5,785 bases of DNA from an uncultured Arthrobacter sp. (GCA_937873245.1 CALMVY010000202.1:1-5785); one strand, 5' to 3'. Counted from the first letter of the stretch, positions 1-5,529 are shown. Notes: generated from the letters alone by a model not told the origin. A program made the numbers and translations.

Positions 1-1178
1 TACAGAGCGCGGCCGTCGAGCGCGCGCCGCTCGCCGAACTCTTCGACGACGGCGTTGGCCACGACGTTGTGGCGGGGTGGGAAGGGGTCCAGTGCCCGAG
101 ATGCGGCGTGTAGGAACGAGGCGACGACGAGGCCCTCCGTGCCGATCCGCCGCCCGAGCCGCCGACCGACGGCGGCGTGGTTCTCGAGGAACCGCAACGC
201 CGTTCGGTTCGCGTCGTCGATCGCGGCGAGCACCTGGCGTTGACGGTCGCCACGGCTCAACAACGCGAGCACGGCGATCGACTTCTCCGTCGACAGCGTC
301 AGGTCGTAGCCGACGCGTACGACCGGTCGCTGGCGCCGCTCGGCGAACGCCGCCACCTCTTCGCGGGTAACCCGGAACGGCGCGTGCAGGCCGTCGCCGG
401 CGCGGGTCGCGACCAGCCAGGCCCGGGTCGGGCGTAGCCCGGCGTCGACGAGCGCCTCGATCGCCTGCCGGTGCTGCTCCCAGTGGCGGCAACAACCGCG
501 CAGGTACTGGGCGCTCACCCCGAGCAGGCGCGCCGCCTGCGCGATCGTCAGCTCCTCGCCGGGGTCTCCGTCGGCGAGCACGACCGAGGCGTCGACGTTT
601 GTCGAGCGTGCCGCGACGCGATCAAGCTCGGACTCGGTCACCCAGCGGCCGCCGGTCTCGTCGACGCGTGCTCGGACCCACGGCACGGACTCGGTGTCAT
701 CGGCCGGGTCGTGGGTGTCGCCCTCGGCGACGAGCTCGTCCAGCTCGATGCGGGGGAGGCCGAGCGCCTTGGCTGCGTCGTCCAGCCCGTACAGCCACGA
801 GCCGTCCTCCGCTCGCCGGGTTGCCTGCCCGACTGCGAGGTGGCCGCGGTCAGCTGCACCCTGGGCGCGGAGGAGTCGCTCGCCGGTGACCGGGTGCCGG
901 CCCTCCAGGACGCGGGCGAACGCCTCGTGCTCGACGACACCGTCGAGGTCGAGCGCGGCCGCGCCCAACCCCAACCATGTGCCGGGCCCCTCGATCGAAT
1001 CCGCGTAGTAACCCGCGGCACGGTCTAGGTCCGGCGTCGGATCGCCGAGCTGCGGTGGCTCCGTCACGCCCGGACCCGGCCGCTGCTGGGCGACGCCGGC
1101 CAGGTACTCGACCACCGCCTTGGCGACCTGGCCCGCCGACAGCCGCCCCGACCCGATCGGGGTGACCTTCAGCCGCAC
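1..1178 (-). CDS. MobF (TrwC/TraI-like) conjugative relaxase, N-terminal 392 residues, continues off the left edge
   Basis: Conjugative relaxases nick one strand at oriT, stay bound to it through a tyrosine and lead it into the recipient. The frame from GTG 1178 down to base 1 has no stop codon. The start has a GGAG at 1185-1188, 6 nt upstream, and the protein opens VRLKVTPIGSGRL, typical of the actinobacterial branch. Visible in order: tandem tyrosines Y57-Y58 (AAGYYADS), the nicking residues in this family; GPGTWLGLGAAALDL (about 65-80); a MerR/excisionase-like HTH insertion (LTIAQAARLLGVSAQYLR, about 208-226); GYDLTLSTEKS (about 289-299); GLVVASFLHAASRALDP; and the metal-site region DPFPPRHNVVAN (from residue 364). 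Known family members have HxHxH or a similar His cluster there; only the last His (H370) is present here, which is odd. The C-terminal helicase half would lie outside the window. It is downstream of, and on the same strand as, the 190-aa gene. Family call is confident; activity is uncertain. Confidence 0.9.
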   Translation of the reverse strand, partial: MRLKVTPIGSGRLSAGQVAKAVVEYLAGVAQQRPGPGVTEPPQLGDPTPDLDRAAGYYADSIEGPGTWLGLGAAALDLDGVVEHEAFARVLEGRHPVTGERLLRAQGAADRGHLAVGQATRRAEDGSWLYGLDDAAKALGLPRIELDELVAEGDTHDPADDTESVPWVRARVDETGGRWVTESELDRVAARSTNVDASVVLADGDPGEELTIAQAARLLGVSAQYLRGCCRHWEQHRQAIEALVDAGLRPTRAWLVATRAGDGLHAPFRVTREEVAAFAERRQRPVVRVGYDLTLSTEKSIAVLALLSRGDRQRQVLAAIDDANRTALRFLENHAAVGRRLGRRIGTEGLVVASFLHAASRALDPFPPRHNVVANAVVEEFGERRALDGRAL

Positions 1179-1197
1179 GGCGCGCTCCGCCCGGCCC

Positions 1198-1222
1198 GCA
1201 GGTTTCCCGGAGGGAAACCTGC
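1198..1222. repeat. Perfect inverted repeat just upstream of the relaxase start
   Basis: GCAGGTTTCCC (1198-1208) and GGGAAACCTGC (1212-1222) are exact 11-bp complements around a 3-nt loop. The hairpin lies about 20 bp upstream of the relaxase GTG and about 10 bp from its ribosome binding site. It could be the hairpin flanking a nic site (oriT), an operator for relaxase autoregulation, or a 5'-leader structure on the mRNA. There is no T-run, so a simple intrinsic terminator is less likely. Its function is inferred from position only. Confidence 0.75.
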
Positions 1223-1274
1223 AAGCGTGTATCTGCGGGGGAGGGGGCTCGCGTTCGCGACGGCGGCGTCGAAG

Positions 1275-1345
1275 ACGTGAGTGGCCGACGAGGTCGCGCG
1301 CTCGGAAACGTGAGCGCGCGATGGAGCCGTGAGCAACGCGAGTGG
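1275..1345. repeat. Left cluster of CGTGAG(C/T)G-type repeats between the relaxase and the 190-aa gene
   Basis: Copies read CGTGAGTG (1276-1283), CGTGAGCG (1309-1316), CGTGAGCA (1328-1335) and a one-base variant CGCGAGTG (1337-1344). The second copy lies in a 17-bp block, 1304-1320, repeated exactly at 2111-2127 on the other side of the 190-aa gene. Spacing here is irregular, unlike the right cluster. The cluster fills most of the gap between the two minus-strand genes, so it could be relaxase promoter operators, accessory-protein sites of an oriT, or partition/replication iterons. Confidence 0.6.
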
Positions 1346-1359
1346 AGCGTGGTTCGCGC

Positions 1360-1932
1360 TCATCGGGCGACGATCCGCCGCTCGATGCCGGCGGGGGTCC
1401 CGAAGGAGCGGAGGCGGGCGGCGACCGGCGACTCCTGACGGCCGGCCGCCGGAGCCACCCGTCCGGGCCCGACCGGCTCGAGCGCCCGACCCTCGGCGCG
1501 TGCGACAAGGCCGTCGAGGTGGTCGGTGAGCAGCCGGTGGTGGGCGGCCTGGACGGGTTCGGGCAGCCGGGCGACGCGGTGACGCTCGAGGGCCGGCAGC
1601 TTCGCGTGGACGGCGAGCCGGTCATCGCTCCGCCAGGCGGCCGTCCGGAACCGCACGAGGCGGTCCATGGTGCGGCGCAGCGGAGCGTGGAGGCCGAGGT
1701 CGTCGGCGTCGGGTCGGACACCGAGGCCGAGCGAGCGGGACAAGTCGACGAGGTCGACCCGAAGACCCTCCGGGTGCTCGGCGAACAGCTGACCGGCGCG
1801 GCGCAGTAGCAGCACCGAGCTCGGACCGAGGACCGAGCAGTAGACGCGCTCGATGTAGGGATGGTCGAGCGGGAACCCGACTCGTTCCAGAGTCGGGTCG
1901 AATAGCGGGGACAGCTCGACGGATGTGGGCAT
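1360..1932 (-). CDS. Conserved-type hypothetical protein (190 aa) upstream of the relaxase gene
   Basis: The protein opens MPTSVELSPLFDPTLERVG and is predicted soluble: no signal peptide, no membrane segment, and Arg/Ala/Leu-rich helical sequence throughout. Stretches that look conserved are GPSSVLLLRRAGQLF (about 35-50) and RLVRFRTAAWRS (mid-protein). I recognise the general look of short uncharacterised proteins found beside relaxases in actinobacterial plasmids and integrative elements, but know of no function, so none is assigned. The start is ATG 1932 because a full AGGAGG lies 6 nt upstream; in-frame sequence up to 2067 runs through the repeat region. The stop is at 1360, 181 nt before the relaxase start, so co-transcription is possible although repeats lie between. 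A role as DNA-binding accessory factor for the flanking repeats is speculation. Confidence 0.75.
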   Translation of the reverse strand: MPTSVELSPLFDPTLERVGFPLDHPYIERVYCSVLGPSSVLLLRRAGQLFAEHPEGLRVDLVDLSRSLGLGVRPDADDLGLHAPLRRTMDRLVRFRTAAWRSDDRLAVHAKLPALERHRVARLPEPVQAAHHRLLTDHLDGLVARAEGRALEPVGPGRVAPAAGRQESPVAARLRSFGTPAGIERRIVAR

Positions 1933-1938
1933 GGCCGA

Positions 1939-1944
1939 CCTCCT
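1939..1944 (-). promoter_or_regulatory. Strong Shine-Dalgarno that fixes the start of the 190-aa gene
   Basis: On the minus strand this reads AGGAGG, 6 nt before ATG 1932. It decides against the longer reading from 2067, which would translate the palindromic repeat region. Confidence 0.8.
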
Positions 1945-2036
1945 CAGGTCAGGGCCGCGCCGGCGCGTCGAGCCCGGCGCGGCCGGGTGGACGTACCTGC
2001 AAGCCCCCCACGGACCCGTTCGGCGACACGGATCCG

Positions 2037-2148
2037 AAAACGTGAGCGCGAACGTGAGTGGCACCACTCACGTTCGTGAGTGCCGGCGAAGAAAAGCCCT
2101 ACTCAGGCCCGGAAACGTGAGCGCGCGCGTGAGCGGCCGCGTGAGTGG
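2037..2148. repeat. Right cluster: 12-bp-period CGTGAG(C/T)G iteron-like array
   Basis: Direct copies begin at 2041 (CGTGAGCG), 2053 (CGTGAGTG), 2075 (CGTGAGTG), 2116 (CGTGAGCG), 2128 (CGTGAGCG) and 2140 (CGTGAGTG), and one inverted copy occupies 2065-2072. Starts 2041/2053/2065 and 2116/2128/2140 are each exactly 12 bp apart, about one helical turn, as expected for a protein binding side by side along one DNA face. The array sits in the 265-bp gap between the divergent 190-aa (minus) and PLC-like (plus) genes. It may be iterons for a replication initiator, a partition site, operators of a bidirectional promoter, or an oriT component. No Rep or ParB gene is in view to decide. Confidence 0.8.
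2051..2074. promoter_or_regulatory. 24-bp palindrome, probable dimeric regulator or replication protein site
   Basis: AACGTGAGTGG (2051-2061) and CCACTCACGTT (2064-2074) are perfect 11-bp complements around CA. The half-site is the same unit as in the surrounding direct repeats, so one protein probably recognises both arrangements. It lies about 120 bp upstream of the 190-aa gene start and about 125 bp upstream of the PLC-like gene start. An operator for a homodimeric regulator is the usual meaning of such a palindrome; the regulator is not in this window. Confidence 0.65.
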
Positions 2149-2197
2149 GGTGGCGGACGGTGACGGCGTTAGTTCACCGAGCCGAGGAGCCGCTCTG

Positions 2198-3421
2198 ATG
2201 TCCCGTCCCGCTTTCGACGCCCTGGACCGCACCTGGATCCGGATCGCCAACAGTCCCGAGGCGGCCGTTGCGCTTGAGCGCTGGCGCTCCGACCCCGCAC
2301 TGGCCGCGCCCGACCTCGACGCGCTCGTCGCGGCGCTGGCCGTACTCCCCGCGGCCCGGCGTCCTTCGGCCTTCGGCTCGCTCGAACCAGGGACTCGGGT
2401 GCTGCTCGACGCGCACAACGCCTATCCGTATCAGGGCCGGTGGACCGATCGTCTCGACCGGGCGCTGTCCACCGGCATGCCTCTCGCGATCGAGCAGGAC
2501 CTCGTCTGGCACGACGGGCGTTCGATCGTGTCGCACGGCGAACCGTTCACCGGCGATGAACCGACTCTGGAACAGCACTTCTTCGAGCGGATCCGGCCGC
2601 TGATGGAGGCGGCGCTGAAGGGACAGCGCCGGCAGCAGTGGCCGCTCATCACGCTGAACCTCGACCTGAAGACCGACGAACCGGAGCACCACCGCGCCCT
2701 CTGGGACACCCTCGGTCGGTACGAGTCCTGGCTCACCACCGCGGTACGGACCGGCTCTCCGGACGACATCAGCGGCCTGCACCCGGGCCCGCTGCTGGTC
2801 CTCACCGGAGACAGCGCGGCGCAGGAGCGGGCATTTCACGACGACGTCCCGATCGGACGCGCGCTGAGGCTGTTCGGCGCCACGGATCGGACGGCGCCTG
2901 CGCCGCGTCGCACCAACTACCGCCGCTGGATCAACTATTCGTGGAAGGCGGTCGAGCCGGAGGGGCAGCCGCTGGCCGGCGCCTGGACCTGGGACGACGA
3001 AGCGCGGCTGGAGCGTCTCGTGCGTTCCGCTCACGCAGCCGGCCTCTGGATCCGCTTCTACACGCTGAATGGCCTCGACAGCCCGGCCGACGACGGCGGC
3101 TGGTCGGCGTCGTACAACTTCGGTTCCCTTGCCGCGGCGCGCGAGCGCGCTGTAAGGGCGGGAAATCTGCTGTGGCGCGCGCTGCCCGAGCATCAGCCAC
3201 AGCAGGGAAGGCTGGAATACATGCGTGGCCGCCTGCTCCACCAGCACGATGCGGTGCTCGCGCGACAGCGCGCGCCGCAGCCGGCTGGCGGCGACGATGC
3301 CGCCGATGCCGCCGCCGAGTATCAATACGGTTTTACCCTGTGCCATGATCCGCCTCCGCAGGTTCGACGCGTCTACAAACCCGTCATGGTGGCTGCCGCA
3401 TCCCACTCGCGCACGGTCTGA
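2198..3421 (+). CDS. PLC-like phosphodiesterase (TIM-barrel superfamily), true C-terminus replaced at a chimeric join
   Basis: Start ATG 2198 has GAGGAG at 2184-2189, 8 nt upstream. The first ~317 residues fit the PI-PLC/glycerophosphodiester phosphodiesterase superfamily, which uses two histidines and acidic metal ligands to cleave phosphodiesters of lipid head groups. Candidate residues: H73 in LLDAHNAYPY, E99 and D101 in AIEQDLVW, H113 in IVSHGE, and the strand ITLNLDLKTDEP (N154, D156, K158). Later come WTWDDEARLERLV, GLWIRFYTLNG and ASYNFGS (Y306), near where the last barrel strands should follow. After about R317 (3148) the frame continues only as antisense of the flavoprotein and HMA-like genes to the TGA at 3419-3421, so about 90 residues are artefactual. 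There is no signal peptide, so the protein is probably cytoplasmic as read. Substrate unknown. It is divergent from the 190-aa gene across the repeat array. Confidence 0.75.
   Translation: MSRPAFDALDRTWIRIANSPEAAVALERWRSDPALAAPDLDALVAALAVLPAARRPSAFGSLEPGTRVLLDAHNAYPYQGRWTDRLDRALSTGMPLAIEQDLVWHDGRSIVSHGEPFTGDEPTLEQHFFERIRPLMEAALKGQRRQQWPLITLNLDLKTDEPEHHRALWDTLGRYESWLTTAVRTGSPDDISGLHPGPLLVLTGDSAAQERAFHDDVPIGRALRLFGATDRTAPAPRRTNYRRWINYSWKAVEPEGQPLAGAWTWDDEARLERLVRSAHAAGLWIRFYTLNGLDSPADDGGWSASYNFGSLAAARERAVRAGNLLWRALPEHQPQQGRLEYMRGRLLHQHDAVLARQRAPQPAGGDDAADAAAEYQYGFTLCHDPPPQVRRVYKPVMVAAASHSRTV
3128..3155. other. Join between two unrelated genome segments
   Basis: Plus-strand PLC-like homology is convincing up to about 3148 (YNFGSLAAARER), and minus-strand flavoprotein homology is convincing from 3346 down to about 3134 (QISRPYSALARR). 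The two overlap only in the GC-rich stretch 3134-3148, compatible with both coding senses. GC content and codon use change across the point. This fits an assembly chimera or a microhomology-mediated junction. There are no IS ends, target duplications or integrase here. Confidence 0.8.
3134..3346 (-). CDS. Sulfide:quinone oxidoreductase-like FAD flavoprotein, N-terminal ~71 residues only
   Basis: Start ATG 3346 has GGAGG (3353-3357) 6 nt upstream. The protein begins MAQGKTVLILGGGIGGIVAA: a beta strand, then GxGxxG (G11, G13, G16), the FAD-ADP-binding Rossmann turn. E37 at the end of the second strand (IVLVEQ) would bind the ribose. HVFQPSLLWLMLGQRAP (42-58) is the hallmark of SQR-like proteins, matching 'YQPSLLW'-type segments. 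Sequence fails to match beyond about R71 because the contig switches to the PLC-like gene; the open frame continues to 2174 but only as antisense. Full-length members have about 380-430 residues and pass electrons from sulfide or a related donor to quinone at the membrane. The catalytic cysteines would be in the missing part, so the substrate cannot be confirmed. It begins 26 nt after the HMA-like gene and is probably in its operon. Confidence 0.75.
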
Positions 3422-3600
3422 AGCAACTCGTCCGCATGGGCCGCCTCCGGATCGTACGCCACGGTCAGCATATGGGCGTGCGTGGGGCTGAAGGTTGCCG
3501 CGACCACCCCCTTGCTCGCGATCAACGCTTCCTCGATTTTTGCGCGTTGCTCGGCGCTCAATGTCGGATGTACATGAATCAGAATGTCTGTGATGTCCAT
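3373..3600 (-). CDS. HMA-like ferredoxin-fold small protein (75 aa) with HxH motifs instead of CxxC
   Basis: The protein (MDITDILIHVHPTLS...) fits a beta-alpha-beta-beta-alpha-beta pattern: strand 3-11, helix 15-29, strand 31-37, strand 43-50, helix 55-66, as in heavy-metal-associated domains. It has no cysteine. Instead H9-x-H11 lies at the end of the first strand, where the CxxC metal loop would be, and H41-x-H43 lies in the central hairpin. A histidine metal or cofactor site is an inference from this pairing. Start ATG 3600 is set by a TCTCCTT complement (AAGGAGA, 3606-3612) 5 nt upstream; the longer frame from 3717 has no comparable site. Only 26 nt separate its stop from the flavoprotein start, so the two are probably translated from one mRNA and may work together. 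I know of similar small proteins beside SQR-like genes, without an established function. Confidence 0.8.
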   Translation of the reverse strand: MDITDILIHVHPTLSAEQRAKIEEALIASKGVVAATFSPTHAHMLTVAYDPEAAHADELLQTVREWDAAATMTGL

Positions 3601-3605
3601 GGCGA

Positions 3606-3612
3606 TCTCCTT
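3606..3612 (-). promoter_or_regulatory. Shine-Dalgarno that fixes the start of the HMA-like gene
   Basis: On the minus strand this reads AAGGAGA, 5 nt before ATG 3600. It supports the 75-residue protein over the 114-residue extension starting at 3717, whose added residues look non-coding. Confidence 0.75.
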
Positions 3613-3636
3613 TGCCGGTTTGGCGACGAGGTTGTT

Positions 3637-3662
3637 AAAAACGGTCTCGAAAACCGAGATCG
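3637..3662 (-). terminator. Possible weak intrinsic terminator or attenuator between dsrE-like and HMA-like genes
   Basis: Read on the minus strand, a short hairpin (TCTCG, loop, CGAGA; 5 bp, plus 2 bp beyond one mismatch) is followed directly by TTTTT (3641-3637). It lies in the 150-nt gap after the dsrE-like stop and about 37 nt before the HMA-like start. The stem is short, so it may only reduce read-through. Confidence 0.35.
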
Positions 3663-3750
3663 CGGTTCTGCTCAAATGTTCTCGCGCAGCCTTCTGCAAA
3701 AATAATCTGCAATGCACGCGACTGCTTGCTTGACCCGCCAGCCATCAACC

Positions 3751-4074
3751 CTAAAAAGTCAGCACCCGGTCGCTGTCTCGGGTGAGGCGATACAGATCCT
3801 GCATGGTGGAAAAGGCGCATACATTGCCTGCCTCGGCGTTGCGTAGTTTGAGGCAAGTGCCGCAAGCGTCGATTTTGCCGCCGCGATTGGCCAGTTCCCG
3901 CATCACCTTCGTCACGGCGAACTGTTCCGTGTCCAAGGACTCGCATTCGACGCCTTTGCCGAGTAGGAAGACATTGACTGCGTCGCCCTGTCCGAGCGCG
4001 TAGCTGCCCAAGCGGAAGGCATTCCACACGGTTTCCGGGTCGTTCGAACTGATTACGATGCCTAGTTTCATCAT
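3751..4074 (-). CDS. DsrE-family cysteine protein (107 aa), probable sulfur-carrier relative
   Basis: DsrE-family proteins are small cytoplasmic alpha/beta proteins; members such as DsrE, TusD and DsrE2 carry sulfane sulfur on a cysteine between sulfur-oxidation enzymes. This one starts MMKLGIVISSNDPETVWNAF, has VFLLGKGVECESL (C44), then IDACGTCLKLR with a CxxC pair (C71, C74) and a further C86 in NVCAFSTMQDLYRL. C71/C74 are the natural candidates for persulfide or disulfide chemistry; that is inference from the family. Its length is normal for a single-domain member. Start ATG 4074 (or the adjacent ATG 4071) has AGGAAGG at 4077-4083. It begins 36 nt after the MFS gene stop on the same strand, so they are likely co-transcribed. 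It is not the classical DsrEFH set: no DsrF or DsrH partner is seen. Confidence 0.87.
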   Translation of the reverse strand: MMKLGIVISSNDPETVWNAFRLGSYALGQGDAVNVFLLGKGVECESLDTEQFAVTKVMRELANRGGKIDACGTCLKLRNAEAGNVCAFSTMQDLYRLTRDSDRVLTF

Positions 4075-4110
4075 AGCCTTCCTGTGTCGAAACTCTTGCC
4101 CAGCCTGTTC

Positions 4111-5424
4111 TTACGCTTTAGCCGGGTTAAGCCGGGGATGCGTTTCTTCGCCGAATAGCCATACGATGAGCCCGGAAACAAACATCGCGCTGGAGACGAA
4201 CCAGAAGCCGGAGGTCAGGTTGCCGGTCATGTGCGCCACCCCGCCCAAGAGCAGCGCGCCGATGCCGTAGCCGGTGTCGCGCCAGAAGCGGTAGATGCCG
4301 ATGGCCGAGCCGCGCCAATTCGGATGCGCGATGTCGGCCACCGCCGCCGAGAGATTGGGATAGAGTAGCGCCATGCCGAAGCCGGTCACCGCCGCGGAGG
4401 CCAGCCAGGTGACGATGTGGTCGCCCAGCAACATCATGCCCACGCCGGCGCCGCATAGCCACATGCCCCAGACGATGGGCTTTTGCCGGCCGATGCGGTC
4501 GGACAGCTTGCCGGTGAAGAACTGCGAGCCGCCCCAGACGAAACCATAGACCCCCACCACCCAGCCGATGTGGGCGAGGCTTAAGCCCCGCTCATAGAGA
4601 TACACCGGATACACCACCCAGATCAGCGCATCGACGAATTTCTCCACCAGGCCGGCCTGGCTGAGGGCGGCCATGCGCCGGTCGCGCCAGCTCATCAAGG
4701 TGAACACTTCCCAGGTCGTCGGCTGATTGGAAATATTGGTGGGGAAGCGCGCCACCGGGCCGGTGGATTTGCCGGCGGCGTGGCGCGCGCCTTCCGCTTT
4801 CGCCCAAGGCAGGGTTTCCTTCACCCACAGCGCGGTCAGCACCAGCGCGCCGGTGATGACCACGGCGCCGAACACGAACAGCCCCATGCGCGGGCCGAGA
4901 TCGCTCGCGAGATAGCCGGTGAGGATGCCGGCAATGGCCACGCCGACGTAGCCGGCGAATTCATTGAGGCCGATGGTCAGTCCGCGCTGATCGGCGCGGG
5001 TGAGGTCGAGCTTGGAGGTCTGCGTCATGGACCAGGTGAAGCCCTGGTTCATGCCCAGGAGCACGGTGGCGGCGACGATCCAGTTCCAGCTCGGCGCGTA
5101 CAGGATCATGAAGGGAATCGGGATCGCCGAGGCCCAGCCCAAGAGCAGCACCGTCTTGCGTCCCACGCGTTCGGACAGGCGCCCGGCGACGAAATTGAGC
5201 GCGCCCTTGACGAAGCCGAAGGCGACCACGAAGGCCATGAGCAAGCCGAACGAACCTTTCGGCACGCCGAATTCGGTCTCGGCCAGCGCCGGAATCACCG
5301 TGCGCATCATGCCCAGCGTGAGGCCGACCAGGAATACCTGGAACAACTGGTGCAGGAACTGGTTCAGGTTGTCGCGGATGCCGTGCAGGTATTGCTGTTC
5401 GGCGTGGGTGTAAGTGGCGCTCAT
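4111..5424 (-). CDS. Major facilitator superfamily transporter, 12 TM (437 aa)
   Basis: An inner-membrane secondary transporter. About twelve hydrophobic segments in two halves are separated by a polar loop (about 205-240: WAKAEGARHAAGKSTGP...). The MFS signature between TM2 and TM3 is present as GRLSERVGRK (81-90), and its counterpart in the second half is GKLSDRIGRQ (305-314). Other typical features are WSMTQTSKLDLT after TM4 and NWRGSAIGIYRFWRD late in the protein. Length is normal and the frame intact. The first 30 residues are polar and amphipathic (TYTHAEQQYLHGIRDNLNQF). I chose ATG 5424; an in-frame TTG at 5436 is possible, and neither has a strong Shine-Dalgarno. The substrate cannot be read from sequence. 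Its place between an MBL hydrolase and DsrE-like and SQR-like genes suggests a sulfur compound or a by-product of its metabolism. The long inverted repeat lies just upstream. Confidence 0.9.
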   Translation of the reverse strand: MSATYTHAEQQYLHGIRDNLNQFLHQLFQVFLVGLTLGMMRTVIPALAETEFGVPKGSFGLLMAFVVAFGFVKGALNFVAGRLSERVGRKTVLLLGWASAIPIPFMILYAPSWNWIVAATVLLGMNQGFTWSMTQTSKLDLTRADQRGLTIGLNEFAGYVGVAIAGILTGYLASDLGPRMGLFVFGAVVITGALVLTALWVKETLPWAKAEGARHAAGKSTGPVARFPTNISNQPTTWEVFTLMSWRDRRMAALSQAGLVEKFVDALIWVVYPVYLYERGLSLAHIGWVVGVYGFVWGGSQFFTGKLSDRIGRQKPIVWGMWLCGAGVGMMLLGDHIVTWLASAAVTGFGMALLYPNLSAAVADIAHPNWRGSAIGIYRFWRDTGYGIGALLLGGVAHMTGNLTSGFWFVSSAMFVSGLIVWLFGEETHPRLNPAKA

Positions 5425-5451
5425 GATGGAATCCAAAGCAAAAAAGCATTA

Positions 5452-5529
5452 ACCGCGAAGGACGCGAAGGTACGCGAAGGAAAAGCAAAAGAAAGGATTT
5501 CCTTCGCGTACCTTCGCGTCCTTTGCGGT
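5452..5529. repeat. Long inverted repeat (32-bp arms) built from CGCGAAGG units
   Basis: The left arm 5452-5483 and right arm 5498-5529 are complementary except at one position (G5457 against T, a G-U wobble in RNA), around a 14-nt A-rich loop. Within the left arm CGCGAAGG occurs three times (from 5454, 5463 and 5473), mirrored on the right by CCTTCGCG units. This resembles the dispersed CCGCRAAGGACGCGAAGG-type repeats common in intergenic regions of many Beta/Gammaproteobacteria, and may be a REP/MITE-like element. In the operon mRNA it would fold into a strong hairpin after the MBL stop and before the MFS start, able to stabilise the upstream message or partly terminate. No T-run follows it directly. 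Confidence 0.9.

Noticed and set aside
471..1028. Plus-strand 185-codon open frame opposite the relaxase
   Set aside because: It is in exact codon register opposite the relaxase frame, which carries recognisable relaxase motifs; the plus-strand product resembles nothing known.
1198..1222. Intrinsic terminator for the 190-aa gene
   Set aside because: On the minus strand no T-run follows the hairpin, and it lies next to the relaxase ribosome binding site, so a leader, operator or oriT role fits better.
1342..1809. Plus-strand 155-codon open frame opposite the 190-aa gene
   Set aside because: The opposite strand has the strong ribosome binding site and a protein-like sequence; this one is a GC-rich shadow.
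1925..2197. N-terminal extension of the PLC-like frame upstream of ATG 2198
   Set aside because: It would translate the repeat array (repeated NVSA/RVSG) and overlap the start of the 190-aa gene; ATG 2198 has a good Shine-Dalgarno.
2174..3133. Extension of the flavoprotein frame beyond about residue 71 on the minus strand
   Set aside because: The predicted residues are antisense of the PLC-like gene (Arg/Gly/Val-rich, no NAD-binding or cysteine motifs), so it is an accident of the join.
3601..3717. Longer start for the HMA-like gene
   Set aside because: The extra 39 residues show no family similarity, contain the weak hairpin and T-run, and lack a ribosome binding site.
5452..5529. CRISPR-like array from the repeated CGCGAAGG units
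   Set aside because: Units are 9-10 bp apart with no spacers and the structure is palindromic, so it is an inverted repeat, not a CRISPR.
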